Shown here one piece after another: positions 26,793 to 34,217 of a DNA stretch of 47,092 nucleotides; positions within the stretch are counted from its first letter, which is position 1; the number at the start of each line of letters is the position of its first letter. The notes under the pieces were generated by a model that saw nothing but the letters and a program-made list of their open reading frames with translations, did no database searches and was not told the origin of the DNA. Source of the DNA: Candidatus Thalassarchaeaceae archaeon (GTDB lineage: Archaea > Thermoplasmatota > Poseidoniia > Poseidoniales > Thalassarchaeaceae); contig JAPYUP010000010.1 in NCBI GenBank assembly GCA_029940695.1, positions 2,148-49,239 on the forward strand. Reading direction: 5' to 3'. The position numbers and the translations under genes were made by a program.

Positions 26793-26875
26793 GTATCTCT
26801 TCCGGGCATTTCCGCATAAATGTTTTCAGTATCTCTAGATTGCAAGCACTAGATATCTTGTCTCGATGTGATAAC

Positions 26876-28225
26876 ATGGCGAATCAAGGGGTTCGAGGGG
26901 ATTTCCATGACTTTGTCCTAGACGGGATTGGATCGTGGAAATTACTAGTTCCACACACAGTCTATCCCCCCAGAGAGGATACTGAATTGATGTGCAAAGC
27001 TGTTGCGGCTCTCAGGCGTTCAGACGGATTGGCGCTTGAGATTGGTTGTGGCTCGGGCGCCGTCACCCTAGCCCTAGCCAGCTTAGGTTGGGACGTCCTA
27101 GCCTGTGATGTCAACCCCTTCGCTGTAGCTGCTACAAAAGGCAATTTGGAGGAACACCGACTGCAGGAAAATGTGGAAGTCGTGGAGGCAGGAATCAATG
27201 ATGGGCTGGAAATTCCCGATAACACTTCGCTTATAGTCTGGAATCTGCCGTATTTGGAGCCAGAGGTGACAATGGGCAAATTGGGTGCTATTGAGGAAGC
27301 TTCCTTCACTGACATAGAAGAGGGAGGTTGGAGTGAGCTTCTGATGGAGTTATTGACTAGGGATAACGGCGCGATGAACGACGACTGTCTAGTCCTGTTG
27401 CTGTTTCGAACCGATCCCAAGAGTCCTAGCTCTCCCTTCAGTTGGAAGAGGAGTGGGTGGTCTGCGCGCTCGGTAGCTTCGATGAGATTAGGGAGGGAAC
27501 GATTGCAGGTCTTCGCATTGTGGAAGCCGGGTCAAGGCATAGAACCTATGGAACTCGAGCGATGTGATTCGACTATGGATGAAGCGGTCTCGATTGGTGG
27601 CGATGGATGGCAAAGGGTCTTCGCACACGAACAGGCTAGAGGCAGAGGCAGAAGGGGCTCAGAATGGAAGTCTAGGAGGGGTGACGTCTCCGCGACGTGG
27701 TCTCTGTCTCCTGAAGTCGCTGGTAATCTCTCACCCGGACTCCTACAAACCAGCATCGGGGCCATCGTGTCCGATGCTCTCGGTGCTGAAGTCAAGTGGC
27801 CCAACGACATCATGTCGGATGATTTCAGGAAAATGGGCGGGATTCTCGTGGAATCAAGCGGTTCAGAGAATATTCGAGTTGGTGTGGGGGTGAATGGGTG
27901 CGACTTCGAAGAAGAAGGAATCAATGCGGCAGGGTGGTCGAATACCATAGGGGAAATGAGCGGGGTCGAAGTATTCCGCAGAATCGATGCATCTATTTCA
28001 ACCCATTTTGAGGATACAGGATGGTTGCCGATGCCGACAGCGGATGAGTTGCTGGATATCTCCTGGAGGGGCATTTCACGCCAACTATCCAGAGGAGTCT
28101 CTATCAACCTGGAGGGCATCAACTTGAGACCTGTTGGAATTTCAGCGAGTGGTGGACTTGAGGCCTTAGGCCACGAGTCATCTAGGATTGTTGACGATCT
28201 CGATGGACTCGAGTGGTTATTCTGA
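26876..28225 (+). CDS. Fusion of a HemK-type methyltransferase and biotin protein ligase
   Basis: One frame of 449 residues. Residues about 1-215 are an S-adenosylmethionine methyltransferase of the HemK/PrmC kind: the EDTELM block before motif I, EIGCGSG at 55-61, a DVNPFAVAA acidic turn, and NLPY at 123-126 in place of the usual NPPY that binds the Gln side chain of release factors. Residues about 222-449 are biotin protein ligase: LERCDSTMDEA, GRGRRGSEW (256-264, the biotinyl-AMP loop), WPNDI (308-312) and KMGGIL with the catalytic Lys at 319. No N-terminal repressor helix-turn-helix is present. The ligase would attach biotin to the carrier at 44.2 kb. ATG at 26876 is preferred to the longer TTG at 26840. 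Confidence 0.85.
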   Translation: MANQGVRGDFHDFVLDGIGSWKLLVPHTVYPPREDTELMCKAVAALRRSDGLALEIGCGSGAVTLALASLGWDVLACDVNPFAVAATKGNLEEHRLQENVEVVEAGINDGLEIPDNTSLIVWNLPYLEPEVTMGKLGAIEEASFTDIEEGGWSELLMELLTRDNGAMNDDCLVLLLFRTDPKSPSSPFSWKRSGWSARSVASMRLGRERLQVFALWKPGQGIEPMELERCDSTMDEAVSIGGDGWQRVFAHEQARGRGRRGSEWKSRRGDVSATWSLSPEVAGNLSPGLLQTSIGAIVSDALGAEVKWPNDIMSDDFRKMGGILVESSGSENIRVGVGVNGCDFEEEGINAAGWSNTIGEMSGVEVFRRIDASISTHFEDTGWLPMPTADELLDISWRGISRQLSRGVSINLEGINLRPVGISASGGLEALGHESSRIVDDLDGLEWLF

Positions 28226-28519
28226 GATTTCGAAGGACGACAACCTTAACCGGACCAAGCGAATTTTACCTGAACTCGTAATAGTCGTAATCGAAGCAGC
28301 GGCATTCAGATTCGATATTGCATAGGGGTGGTCTTCTAGGCGGACCTTAAGGATTGCATGAGTGGAGCCCCCTGATTGCTTGACGTCGAAAAGTACCCAA
28401 TTCAAGATACCAAGAGCGTCCCGCAAAGCGCTCTCAACTTCTTCTCTGGAGGACGGCGAATCTATGCAAATTCCTATCCACCTGTGTTTTCCGCGAGCAG
28501 CCTTGTTCAGCCTCACCAC
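28217..28519 (-). CDS. RNase P protein subunit 2-like (Pop5 family)
   Basis: A 100-residue protein with the Pop5 plan: a basic start with a strand (GKHRWIGICIDSP), the helix SREEVESALRDALGIL, the strand VLFDVKQSGGSTHAILKVRLED, then a helix-strand with ITTITSSGKIRLVRLRLSSF in the place of the family's I-x-G-x-x-V-x-x-R-x-x-x-V-S-G block. Pop5 dimers bind the specificity and catalytic domains of archaeal RNase P RNA. The family call is by pattern; the SGT motif is not exact. It starts with GTG and its last nine bases overlap the convergent fusion gene. Confidence 0.55.
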   Translation of the reverse strand: MVRLNKAARGKHRWIGICIDSPSSREEVESALRDALGILNWVLFDVKQSGGSTHAILKVRLEDHPYAISNLNAAASITTITSSGKIRLVRLRLSSFEISE

Positions 28520-28569
28520 GGCACCGGGTAGGGGTTTACCTTAACCAATGGTGGGTTGCCCCGATAACT

Positions 28570-29832
28570 GTGGAGGAAGTGTCTCAGTTCGACGAATCTG
28601 ATTCTCGGGGCATCCTCCAGTCCTATACTAATCCCTCCACCTTGCCTCACTTTCTACTGCTAATGGCAAATACTGGAGTCCTCTATGTAATCATGAAAGC
28701 AGATTGGTGGGGGTTTGCCGAAAGAGGGAGCGTGATATTTCTCTCCCTCACCATCTCGTACTGCTTCGCAGCAATTTTGTCCCCCAGTCGGATCGGGAAC
28801 CTGATATTTCGCGTCGACGATGGTGGCAGGGGCGTGCTCAATGCCTCCTATTGGTCGAGCAGTCTGCTGGCACTCTTGCCCATAGGGATAACAGTGGCTC
28901 TGGTCGCTGCAACTATCTTGACCCAACTGAAGTCAGATAACCTGACTACAATCGCCTACCTGATGGCTTCCCTGTTCGTACTCATGTCCATTGGTCAAGC
29001 ACTCTCACTGACTTTCGGGGGCATAGCCTATGCTAGGAGAATATCTAAGTTTGCCCGGTCCGGTAGATTGGGAATTCATTTCACAATCACAAGGGCCGCT
29101 TTGGCGGTGGTGGCATTCATTCCTCTTGTCTGGTGGTTCGGATACGGCGCCGGTGACATCTCTGGGCAGAGTCTGACAGGACATGCCGTGTGGTTGGGGT
29201 TTCTAGGAGTGGTCGCGCTTGTGAGCGTGGTTGCGGAGAGACACACAAGCAGAGCTAGGTCCAGAGAGGGGATAGATGGAGTGGCTGCCGACAGGCTGAT
29301 GGTGGTGATGGTGCTAACCATGTGCTGGCACCTGCTCAGCGCATGGAGAAGGAATCCTCTGTTCGTGGATTCGGCAACTGGCTCGATGCTAGTCGAGGAG
29401 GGAATCCTAATGGCCGTTGCAATATTGCTCGCTGTTTGGTCGATGTCTAACCGAGGCCACAAAAATGGATGGAGGGTCTTCCAAGGTCAATCGGCGGTTT
29501 TCTGGGGCATCGGATTCGGCTATGCCTATGGGGGAAGTATCGCCTCCCTGACCGCTCTTTCCGAGGGAAGTCTCCTCACGACAACTGCTGGGGGGCACCT
29601 CCTAACGGCCATAGTGATGCTGGCAATTCTACCGTTAGCAATATCGAGAGTCGGAAAGCCCGTGAGCGAGGAGCCGGAAACTGTAGTCGGTGTATTGGAA
29701 AACAGAGAAAGCCCCGGAGCATCATTCACTCAAGCGCCATCGGCGTACACCGGCGCGTATGAGCAGAGAGGTGTCGGAGATGAAAGACCGTTGGAAACGG
29801 CTCAGGAAGATGTCGTCGAGCTCATCGACTAG
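28570..29832 (+). CDS. Multipass membrane protein of unknown function
   Basis: A 420-residue protein with about nine or ten transmembrane helices between residues 27 and 360 (for example FLLLMANTGVLYVIM, LLALLPIGITVALVAATIL, WLGFLGVVALVSVVAE, AVAILLAVW), followed by a disordered acidic tail of 60 residues (EEPETVVGV..., ending VVELID). No transporter signature is recognised; the short loops and the many Gly/Ser faces suggest a channel or scaffold. Its stop and that of the convergent FtsZ-like gene share the palindrome CTAG at 29829-29832. GTG start. Confidence 0.65.
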   Translation: MEEVSQFDESDSRGILQSYTNPSTLPHFLLLMANTGVLYVIMKADWWGFAERGSVIFLSLTISYCFAAILSPSRIGNLIFRVDDGGRGVLNASYWSSSLLALLPIGITVALVAATILTQLKSDNLTTIAYLMASLFVLMSIGQALSLTFGGIAYARRISKFARSGRLGIHFTITRAALAVVAFIPLVWWFGYGAGDISGQSLTGHAVWLGFLGVVALVSVVAERHTSRARSREGIDGVAADRLMVVMVLTMCWHLLSAWRRNPLFVDSATGSMLVEEGILMAVAILLAVWSMSNRGHKNGWRVFQGQSAVFWGIGFGYAYGGSIASLTALSEGSLLTTTAGGHLLTAIVMLAILPLAISRVGKPVSEEPETVVGVLENRESPGASFTQAPSAYTGAYEQRGVGDERPLETAQEDVVELID

Positions 29833-30734
29833 AGGCCACTTACGACAGCAACCAGCCTCAGTTTCCCTACCATGCCATCGCTCGCCCGTGCGCCAAGAAT
29901 TACTTGGCAATCCTCATCTAGAGATGAGACGAAGGCCTCGGTGACCAAATTGAGATGAGAGAGCGTCATATCAGGGCCGCCTTCGACCTGTATGAGGCAG
30001 CCCTTGGCACCTTCAACATCAATTTCCGAAAGCGGGGAGTTCTTCGCCATGCCAACCACCCCAATGGGGTCATCAGTAGAACCGGTTCCAACAATCAGAG
30101 TGGCATTTCCGGGTCGATCGATAACAGTCCTGAGATCCATGAGATCGAGATTCATCTTACCGACTTTAGCAAGAGTCGTCACTAGGCCCTCGATGAGCTC
30201 GCCAATCCATTCCGAACCCAACTTCCAGTCAGAGTCCCTGTGCCTAGCCTGCCAAGCCAGCCTCTCGAGACTGACTCGGATGCAGAGGTGCGAGTTGCGT
30301 TCGATTGCTGGGAGGGCCCTCTCCGCTATGGCGCACCTCAAGGGCTGCTCAGCGAACGGCAGACCTACGATGCTCAGAACGAGACTACCGGCCTCCCTAG
30401 CTCTGGCTGCGAGTTCAGCAGCGGCCCCGGACCCGGTACCGCCGCCGAGTGCGGTAAGGAAGACCACCAGTTCCGATCTAGTAAGGAGTGGCGAAATGTT
30501 TCCCAAACCTTCCATGAGCCTGTGTGCGGCCAAGTTCGGAAGTGCTGCCGTACCCCTGGCGTCTCCCATCGCATCAAGATGGAGGCAATGGGCTTCTTGG
30601 GAAGACGAGAAGGAGGACTCGTCGGCGTCAATGAGAAGCAGTTCTGCCAACTCCGAACACCTAGCATGGGCTCGCTCGGACCATCCGCACCCAATACCCC
30701 CCACACCAACGATGAGAATCGCGCCTTGCTCCAT
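29829..30734 (-). CDS. Short divergent FtsZ/tubulin-family GTPase
   Basis: A 301-residue FtsZ relative. GGGTGSGAA at 97-105 is the tubulin signature (T4) loop, LIVGVGGIG at 7-15 the first nucleotide loop, and NLDLMD at 195-200 gives the T7 loop N-x-D-x-x-D that completes the GTPase site of the next subunit. The AD-x-K-I-x-L-G block after the first strand, usual in FtsZ, is not recognisable, and the protein ends with the C-terminal domain, without the disordered tail and conserved peptide that bind FtsA/SepF. So it should polymerise or at least bind GTP, but partner binding must differ. It is upstream of nothing obvious; a TPR gene 35 bases upstream on the same strand may be co-transcribed. 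Confidence 0.78.
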   Translation of the reverse strand: MEQGAILIVGVGGIGCGWSERAHARCSELAELLLIDADESSFSSSQEAHCLHLDAMGDARGTAALPNLAAHRLMEGLGNISPLLTRSELVVFLTALGGGTGSGAAAELAARAREAGSLVLSIVGLPFAEQPLRCAIAERALPAIERNSHLCIRVSLERLAWQARHRDSDWKLGSEWIGELIEGLVTTLAKVGKMNLDLMDLRTVIDRPGNATLIVGTGSTDDPIGVVGMAKNSPLSEIDVEGAKGCLIQVEGGPDMTLSHLNLVTEAFVSSLDEDCQVILGARASDGMVGKLRLVAVVSGL

Positions 30735-30769
30735 GGTGAGCGGTTAGTAACAGACTAGATGATGTTGTT

Positions 30770-31075
30770 CTAGTCATATGTTTGGTAGCGCCTGTATCTA
30801 CGCCTCTCGTCGCGTGCCCATGCATTATCGGGCTCTAATGACAGGACTTGGTCATAATACGCAACAGCACGCTCAAAGTCAGATAGGTGCCTACCATGCA
30901 GATGGCCGAGGTTGTTCAGCGCTGGAATGCAATCCGGGTCCTCATCGAGGAGAGCCAATAACATACGTTCAGCCTCATTAATCTCCATCATTTCCATGTG
31001 ATTCTCTGCCTGATCGAGCCTGTGAATTTGAGCCTCGGTGAGGTCGTACACGTTCTTCCAAACCGGCCCCGCCAT
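30770..31075 (-). CDS. Small TPR protein
   Basis: A 101-residue protein with two or three tetratricopeptide repeats. The clearest run is from residue 35 to 95: EAERMLLALLDEDPDCIPAL, then NNLGHLHGRHLSDFERAVAYY and LSLEPDNAWARDE, with the small-residue and Pro positions of TPR helices. It is likely a binding adaptor. It precedes the FtsZ-like gene by 35 bases on the same strand, so it may bind that protein or a membrane partner (inference). ATG at 31075. Confidence 0.75.
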   Translation of the reverse strand: MAGPVWKNVYDLTEAQIHRLDQAENHMEMMEINEAERMLLALLDEDPDCIPALNNLGHLHGRHLSDFERAVAYYDQVLSLEPDNAWARDERRRYRRYQTYD

Positions 31076-31139
31076 ACACCAGCCTCAATGACTTCGTGTT
31101 TGAGTCTTATTCGGTTGTGATTGCAGACGGGTAATTGAC

Positions 31140-31154
31140 GGCCCCTAAGGGGCC
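31140..31154. promoter_or_regulatory. Perfect palindrome in a divergent promoter region
   Basis: GGCCCC-TAA-GGGGCC is a 15-base inverted repeat with a three-base centre, 10 bases upstream of the TATA-like box of the respiratory operon and 65 bases upstream of the TPR start. The position fits a regulator site for one or both directions. Confidence 0.45.
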
Positions 31155-31163
31155 GAAGTGGAA

Positions 31164-31172
31164 CGTTAATAT
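31164..31172 (+). promoter_or_regulatory. TATA-like box of the respiratory operon
   Basis: CGTTAATAT, with a start expected near 31197, gives a leader of about 17 bases that still contains GAGGTG (31203-31208) five bases before the ATG at 31214. Confidence 0.4.
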
Positions 31173-31213
31173 CCCCCTTTTTTGTGGGCGGGACAGTCTC
31201 AAGAGGTGCTGGC

Positions 31214-32029
31214 ATGAATCGATTCGTGATATCCTATCAGAAGGCCGTCATTCTGTGTATTGTAACCGTTTTCGTCACTGGTTCCGGCCAAGGTCTGCAC
31301 ACTGGCATCGGTGGGGATGCCAACAGCCAAGGAGACGTAACCATGGCCGGGTGCACCTGCCACGCCGAACAGCCCGACAACTCCGTCACAGTAGTACTAG
31401 ACGGCATTCCCTATCATTATGGATTGGGACAGGAATACGAGTTGAGAGTGCAGTTAATCGGGGGGCCAGCAATCGACACAACCTCACAAACTGGTGGTTT
31501 TTCCATGAAGGTCAGCTCAGGAACTCTGGGGCCCGGTACGGGCTATGATGGGCTCGTTCAGAATTGGGAGGATGATTCCACATCCTTGACTCACACTGAC
31601 TCTGGATCCAAGACCGCCGATAGGACTTGGGTAGTCTCTTGGACCAGTCCGGAAGAAGTTGGTGGTGCCGTCACTTTCTGGCTGGCTGGTAACGCCGTCA
31701 ATGGCGATTCAATCCCGTCTGAGCTTGACAGATGGAACAGGCTGACTACCACAGTGGATGAAGGTTCCGACAACGGTAGGACTAGGACGGTGTTCTCGGG
31801 CAACGGGGACATTGATCCCCCGGCACCAATCGATGACCACGTAGACATTCACCTAATGGGGGCCGAGCTCTTGGCTCACTGGCTAGGTCTGCTCGGGTTC
31901 ATCTCCGTGTTCCTCGTGATTATCTTCTGCGGATTCTTCCTCAGGTATGGATTCTCGCGCCACTACGAGGGCAGAAGCAACCTCTTGAAGCTGAGGATCA
32001 AGCACCTTCGAAGGGGTGATCAATTGTGA
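31214..32029 (+). CDS. Reeler/choice-of-anchor-V-like membrane protein with CxCH motif
   Basis: A 271-residue secreted membrane protein opening the respiratory operon. A hydrophobic signal covers residues 7-24, and a C-terminal helix of about 25 residues is followed by a basic inside end (RIKHLRR). The outer part has the pattern of choice-of-anchor V/Reeler-like domains: G-C-T-C-H near the start, then a strand with GQEYELRVQL, GGFSMKVSSG, and WVVSWTSPEEVGGAVTFWLAGNAVN. Members of this family often carry a Cys-x-x-Cys-His heme-like motif; here only one residue separates the cysteines (Cys47, Cys49, His50). With a Rieske/cytochrome b operon behind it, a redox or heme/metal role is possible. ATG at 31214 has GAGGTG upstream. 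Confidence 0.7.
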   Translation: MNRFVISYQKAVILCIVTVFVTGSGQGLHTGIGGDANSQGDVTMAGCTCHAEQPDNSVTVVLDGIPYHYGLGQEYELRVQLIGGPAIDTTSQTGGFSMKVSSGTLGPGTGYDGLVQNWEDDSTSLTHTDSGSKTADRTWVVSWTSPEEVGGAVTFWLAGNAVNGDSIPSELDRWNRLTTTVDEGSDNGRTRTVFSGNGDIDPPAPIDDHVDIHLMGAELLAHWLGLLGFISVFLVIIFCGFFLRYGFSRHYEGRSNLLKLRIKHLRRGDQL

Positions 32030-32475
32030 AAGACGATGTAGTGATGCGCCTCCTCAAGGAGGTCAAGTCTGGTCAGGTCAGTATCGATGATGCTAGAAAG
32101 ATACTCGTGGATGTAACTATCTCTGAGGATTCGTATGTTGCTGCCGTAGACCATGGTGTGTTTAATGACCCGGAGCCCGGAACCATTGTGCGGGCGAGCA
32201 TCTCGCCCTCTGGAGACTCCTGGTTAATCATCATCGTCGGTCTATGGGGCTTGCTCTGGACTCTATACTGGGCCGGTGCCCTTTCTTATGGCCTATTCAA
32301 CAACTGGGATCAGCAGATTCTCTCATTCAACTGCGGGATGACCTTACTCACGGTGATTATTTTGGGGATAGTCCACCTGAAGTACGTGCTTCCCGATGTT
32401 GTAATGGTCAAATACAGGCGGAACAAGTACATCACAAAGAACGACCCAGATGCATGGAAAGAATACGAGGTGTAA
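32026..32475 (+). CDS. Small two-helix membrane subunit of the respiratory operon
   Basis: A 149-residue protein. The first 65 residues are soluble (KEVKSGQVSIDDARKIL resembles a short helical oligomerisation segment); two transmembrane helices follow at about 66-88 (SWLIIIVGLWGLLWTLYWAGAL) and 100-121. The C-terminus is charged. The GTG overlaps the previous stop (GTGA) and the Rieske gene starts two bases after its own stop, so it is probably a subunit or assembly factor of the complex. No family recognised. Confidence 0.65.
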   Translation: MKDDVVMRLLKEVKSGQVSIDDARKILVDVTISEDSYVAAVDHGVFNDPEPGTIVRASISPSGDSWLIIIVGLWGLLWTLYWAGALSYGLFNNWDQQILSFNCGMTLLTVIILGIVHLKYVLPDVVMVKYRRNKYITKNDPDAWKEYEV

Positions 32476-32477
32476 TA

Positions 32478-33326
32478 GTGTCGAGAAGATTCAAACTACG
32501 TCCTCTTTCCAGTGCGAATGATGACCTCCGTGAGGTCTCCCGTGGAATCGATCGCAGAGAGTTCATGCGATTGTCGTTCAATACGGCTGCTGGGCTCATC
32601 ACCATGGCGAGTCTGGGTAGTGTGGGATTCGCTTCATTCCTGATGGGGCAATCGAGTTCTGGTGATTCTGACTCTGCCATCACCTTCTATGCCCCCAAGG
32701 GTTCGGACGTGTGGTACAGCAGCATGGATGGGCAGCCAATGACGCACCAGTCCTTCGTTACAGAAGCAGCGAATTCCGAAACCGGAATGTCGGCGGCAGC
32801 CGGACTCTGGTCGGGACTCCCCGTGATAGCAACCTACGTTCCCCACCAAGAGAACTCGAGCAAGCCACTTGTCGAGAATGAGCCTAGGTTCCAGTTCCAG
32901 GATGGCTACACATCAAGCGGTGCCTATGTCGGGTCCGGTTACGAGATTAACGAGAAGGAGGAGTACGCACCACTGTCGGTTCACGACAACATGATCATCA
33001 TCTTCTCCAGATGCCCTCACCTCTGCTGCATACCCGGGTGGCAACTGGTCAACAACGATTTCACTACTGACAACTGGTACCCTGGCGGGACCGACTCGGG
33101 CGGTAACAAGTTGTTCTGCATCTGCCACTCCAGCCGCTATGACCCGACAGTGATAGAAAAGAATCGGAACCGAAACAGGTCGAGTGGTGCTGAGTTCGAC
33201 TACATTGGAATCAAACGCACCGGCGGCCCCGCTCCGGTCGGGATGCCGCTGATTCCATTCGTTGTTAATGGGGACTTAATAGAGGCCTTGCCCGACTTCA
33301 AGGATTGGTACACGTTCTGCGCCTGA
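32478..33326 (+). CDS. Rieske iron-sulfur protein with Tat signal
   Basis: A 282-residue Rieske protein. RREFMRL at residues 26-32 followed by a hydrophobic helix (35-57) is a twin-arginine signal anchor, as expected for a folded [2Fe-2S] protein. Cluster box one is CPHLCC at 179-184, with Cys179 and His181 as ligands and Cys184 for the disulfide; Cys183 stands where Gly is usual. Box two is CICH at 214-217 with Cys214 and His217 as ligands and Cys216 for the disulfide. About 30 residues separate the boxes, longer than in mitochondrial proteins. The frame continues upstream to 32244, but GTG at 32478 is chosen because it follows the previous stop by two bases and starts the Tat region. Confidence 0.9.
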   Translation: MSRRFKLRPLSSANDDLREVSRGIDRREFMRLSFNTAAGLITMASLGSVGFASFLMGQSSSGDSDSAITFYAPKGSDVWYSSMDGQPMTHQSFVTEAANSETGMSAAAGLWSGLPVIATYVPHQENSSKPLVENEPRFQFQDGYTSSGAYVGSGYEINEKEEYAPLSVHDNMIIIFSRCPHLCCIPGWQLVNNDFTTDNWYPGGTDSGGNKLFCICHSSRYDPTVIEKNRNRNRSSGAEFDYIGIKRTGGPAPVGMPLIPFVVNGDLIEALPDFKDWYTFCA

Positions 33327-33332
33327 GGTGAG

Positions 33333-34208
33333 ATGATGATTCAGTTCTGGTTCCTCTGGATATTCATCGCCATAGTCATCGTCATCGTGGCTTTCACGCT
33401 CCGACAGGAGCGAGACGACATTCCACGGAAGGACATCTTGAGGGCAGTGGAAACCAGTTCAGGTGGCATGGGCCTCGCGGAGAAGAGTTTTCTCTGGGCA
33501 TTCTCCTGGCTCGATACCCGCTTCAGGATTCAGGACTACTGGGGCATGAGCAGGGATGCCTACCACAGCATGCACAGACAGATGCCTCTCACTCACGCCG
33601 AGAAGTACAAGCTACGTATCATCTGGTACTGGTACCCCCTATACTGCCTCGGTGGCATATCGTTCCTCGCTTTTATCATCCTCGTTATCTCAGGCACCAT
33701 CCTCGGCTTCTACTATGTTCCCGGGGGAGACCTGAGTTCAGACCCCACGCCAGCCTACGCCTCGATGGAATTCATCATGGTGGAGCTGCCCTTTGGCTAC
33801 ATAATGCGCTCCATACACCACTGGGGCACTCACTTCATGGTGGCCTCCGTGTTCCTCCACATGTGCAGAGTGTACTTCACCGGAGCGTACCGAAACCCCA
33901 GAGAGCTAAACTGGCTGATTGGAGTGTCTCTCATGTTCTTCACAATCTTCTTCGGTTACTCCGGTTACCTCCTTCCTTGGGATAGTCTTGCATTCGGAGC
34001 GGCGACCATAGGCATCAATATGGCCAATTCCACTCCACTGATTGGTGATTGGATGTCGGCCCTCCTGTTCGGAGACACCGTACTGAGTGGGCAGACCGTC
34101 GTCCGGATGTATTTTCTGCACGTGTTCGTGCTTCCCGTCATCGTGACTGCACTAATACTAGCGCATCTGTTTATCGTGTGGGTACAAGGCATAGCGGAGC
34201 CGCATTGA
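33333..34208 (+). CDS. Cytochrome b (b6-type N-terminal subunit)
   Basis: A 291-residue heme b protein. An extra N-terminal helix (residues 4-22) precedes the four-helix heme core. The four ligand histidines are visible: His162 with His176 (RSIHHWGTHFM, FLHMCR) and His263 with His278 (YFLHVFV, LAHLF). Thirteen and fourteen residues separate the pairs, the second value being that of cytochrome b6. GYSGYLLPWD is the Q-site segment. The C-terminal quinol-site half (PDWY) is in the next gene, as in split b6/subunit-IV arrangements. GAGGTGA precedes the ATG. With the Rieske protein it forms the quinol-oxidising core, moving electrons outward and across the membrane. Confidence 0.93.
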   Translation: MMIQFWFLWIFIAIVIVIVAFTLRQERDDIPRKDILRAVETSSGGMGLAEKSFLWAFSWLDTRFRIQDYWGMSRDAYHSMHRQMPLTHAEKYKLRIIWYWYPLYCLGGISFLAFIILVISGTILGFYYVPGGDLSSDPTPAYASMEFIMVELPFGYIMRSIHHWGTHFMVASVFLHMCRVYFTGAYRNPRELNWLIGVSLMFFTIFFGYSGYLLPWDSLAFGAATIGINMANSTPLIGDWMSALLFGDTVLSGQTVVRMYFLHVFVLPVIVTALILAHLFIVWVQGIAEPH

Positions 34209-34217
34209 GGTGAGAGC

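Noticed and set aside
26840-26875. TTG start 12 codons upstream for the fusion gene
   Set aside because: ATG at 26876 gives a natural start; the extra residues are unrelated to the methyltransferase.
29992-30747. 251-codon plus-strand frame opposite the FtsZ-like gene
   Set aside because: Antisense shadow of a gene with clear motifs; composition is Ser/Arg/Pro-rich with no recognisable domain.
32244-32477. N-terminal 78-codon extension of the Rieske frame
   Set aside because: It overlaps the previous gene and has no match to Rieske starts; GTG at 32478 begins the Tat region.
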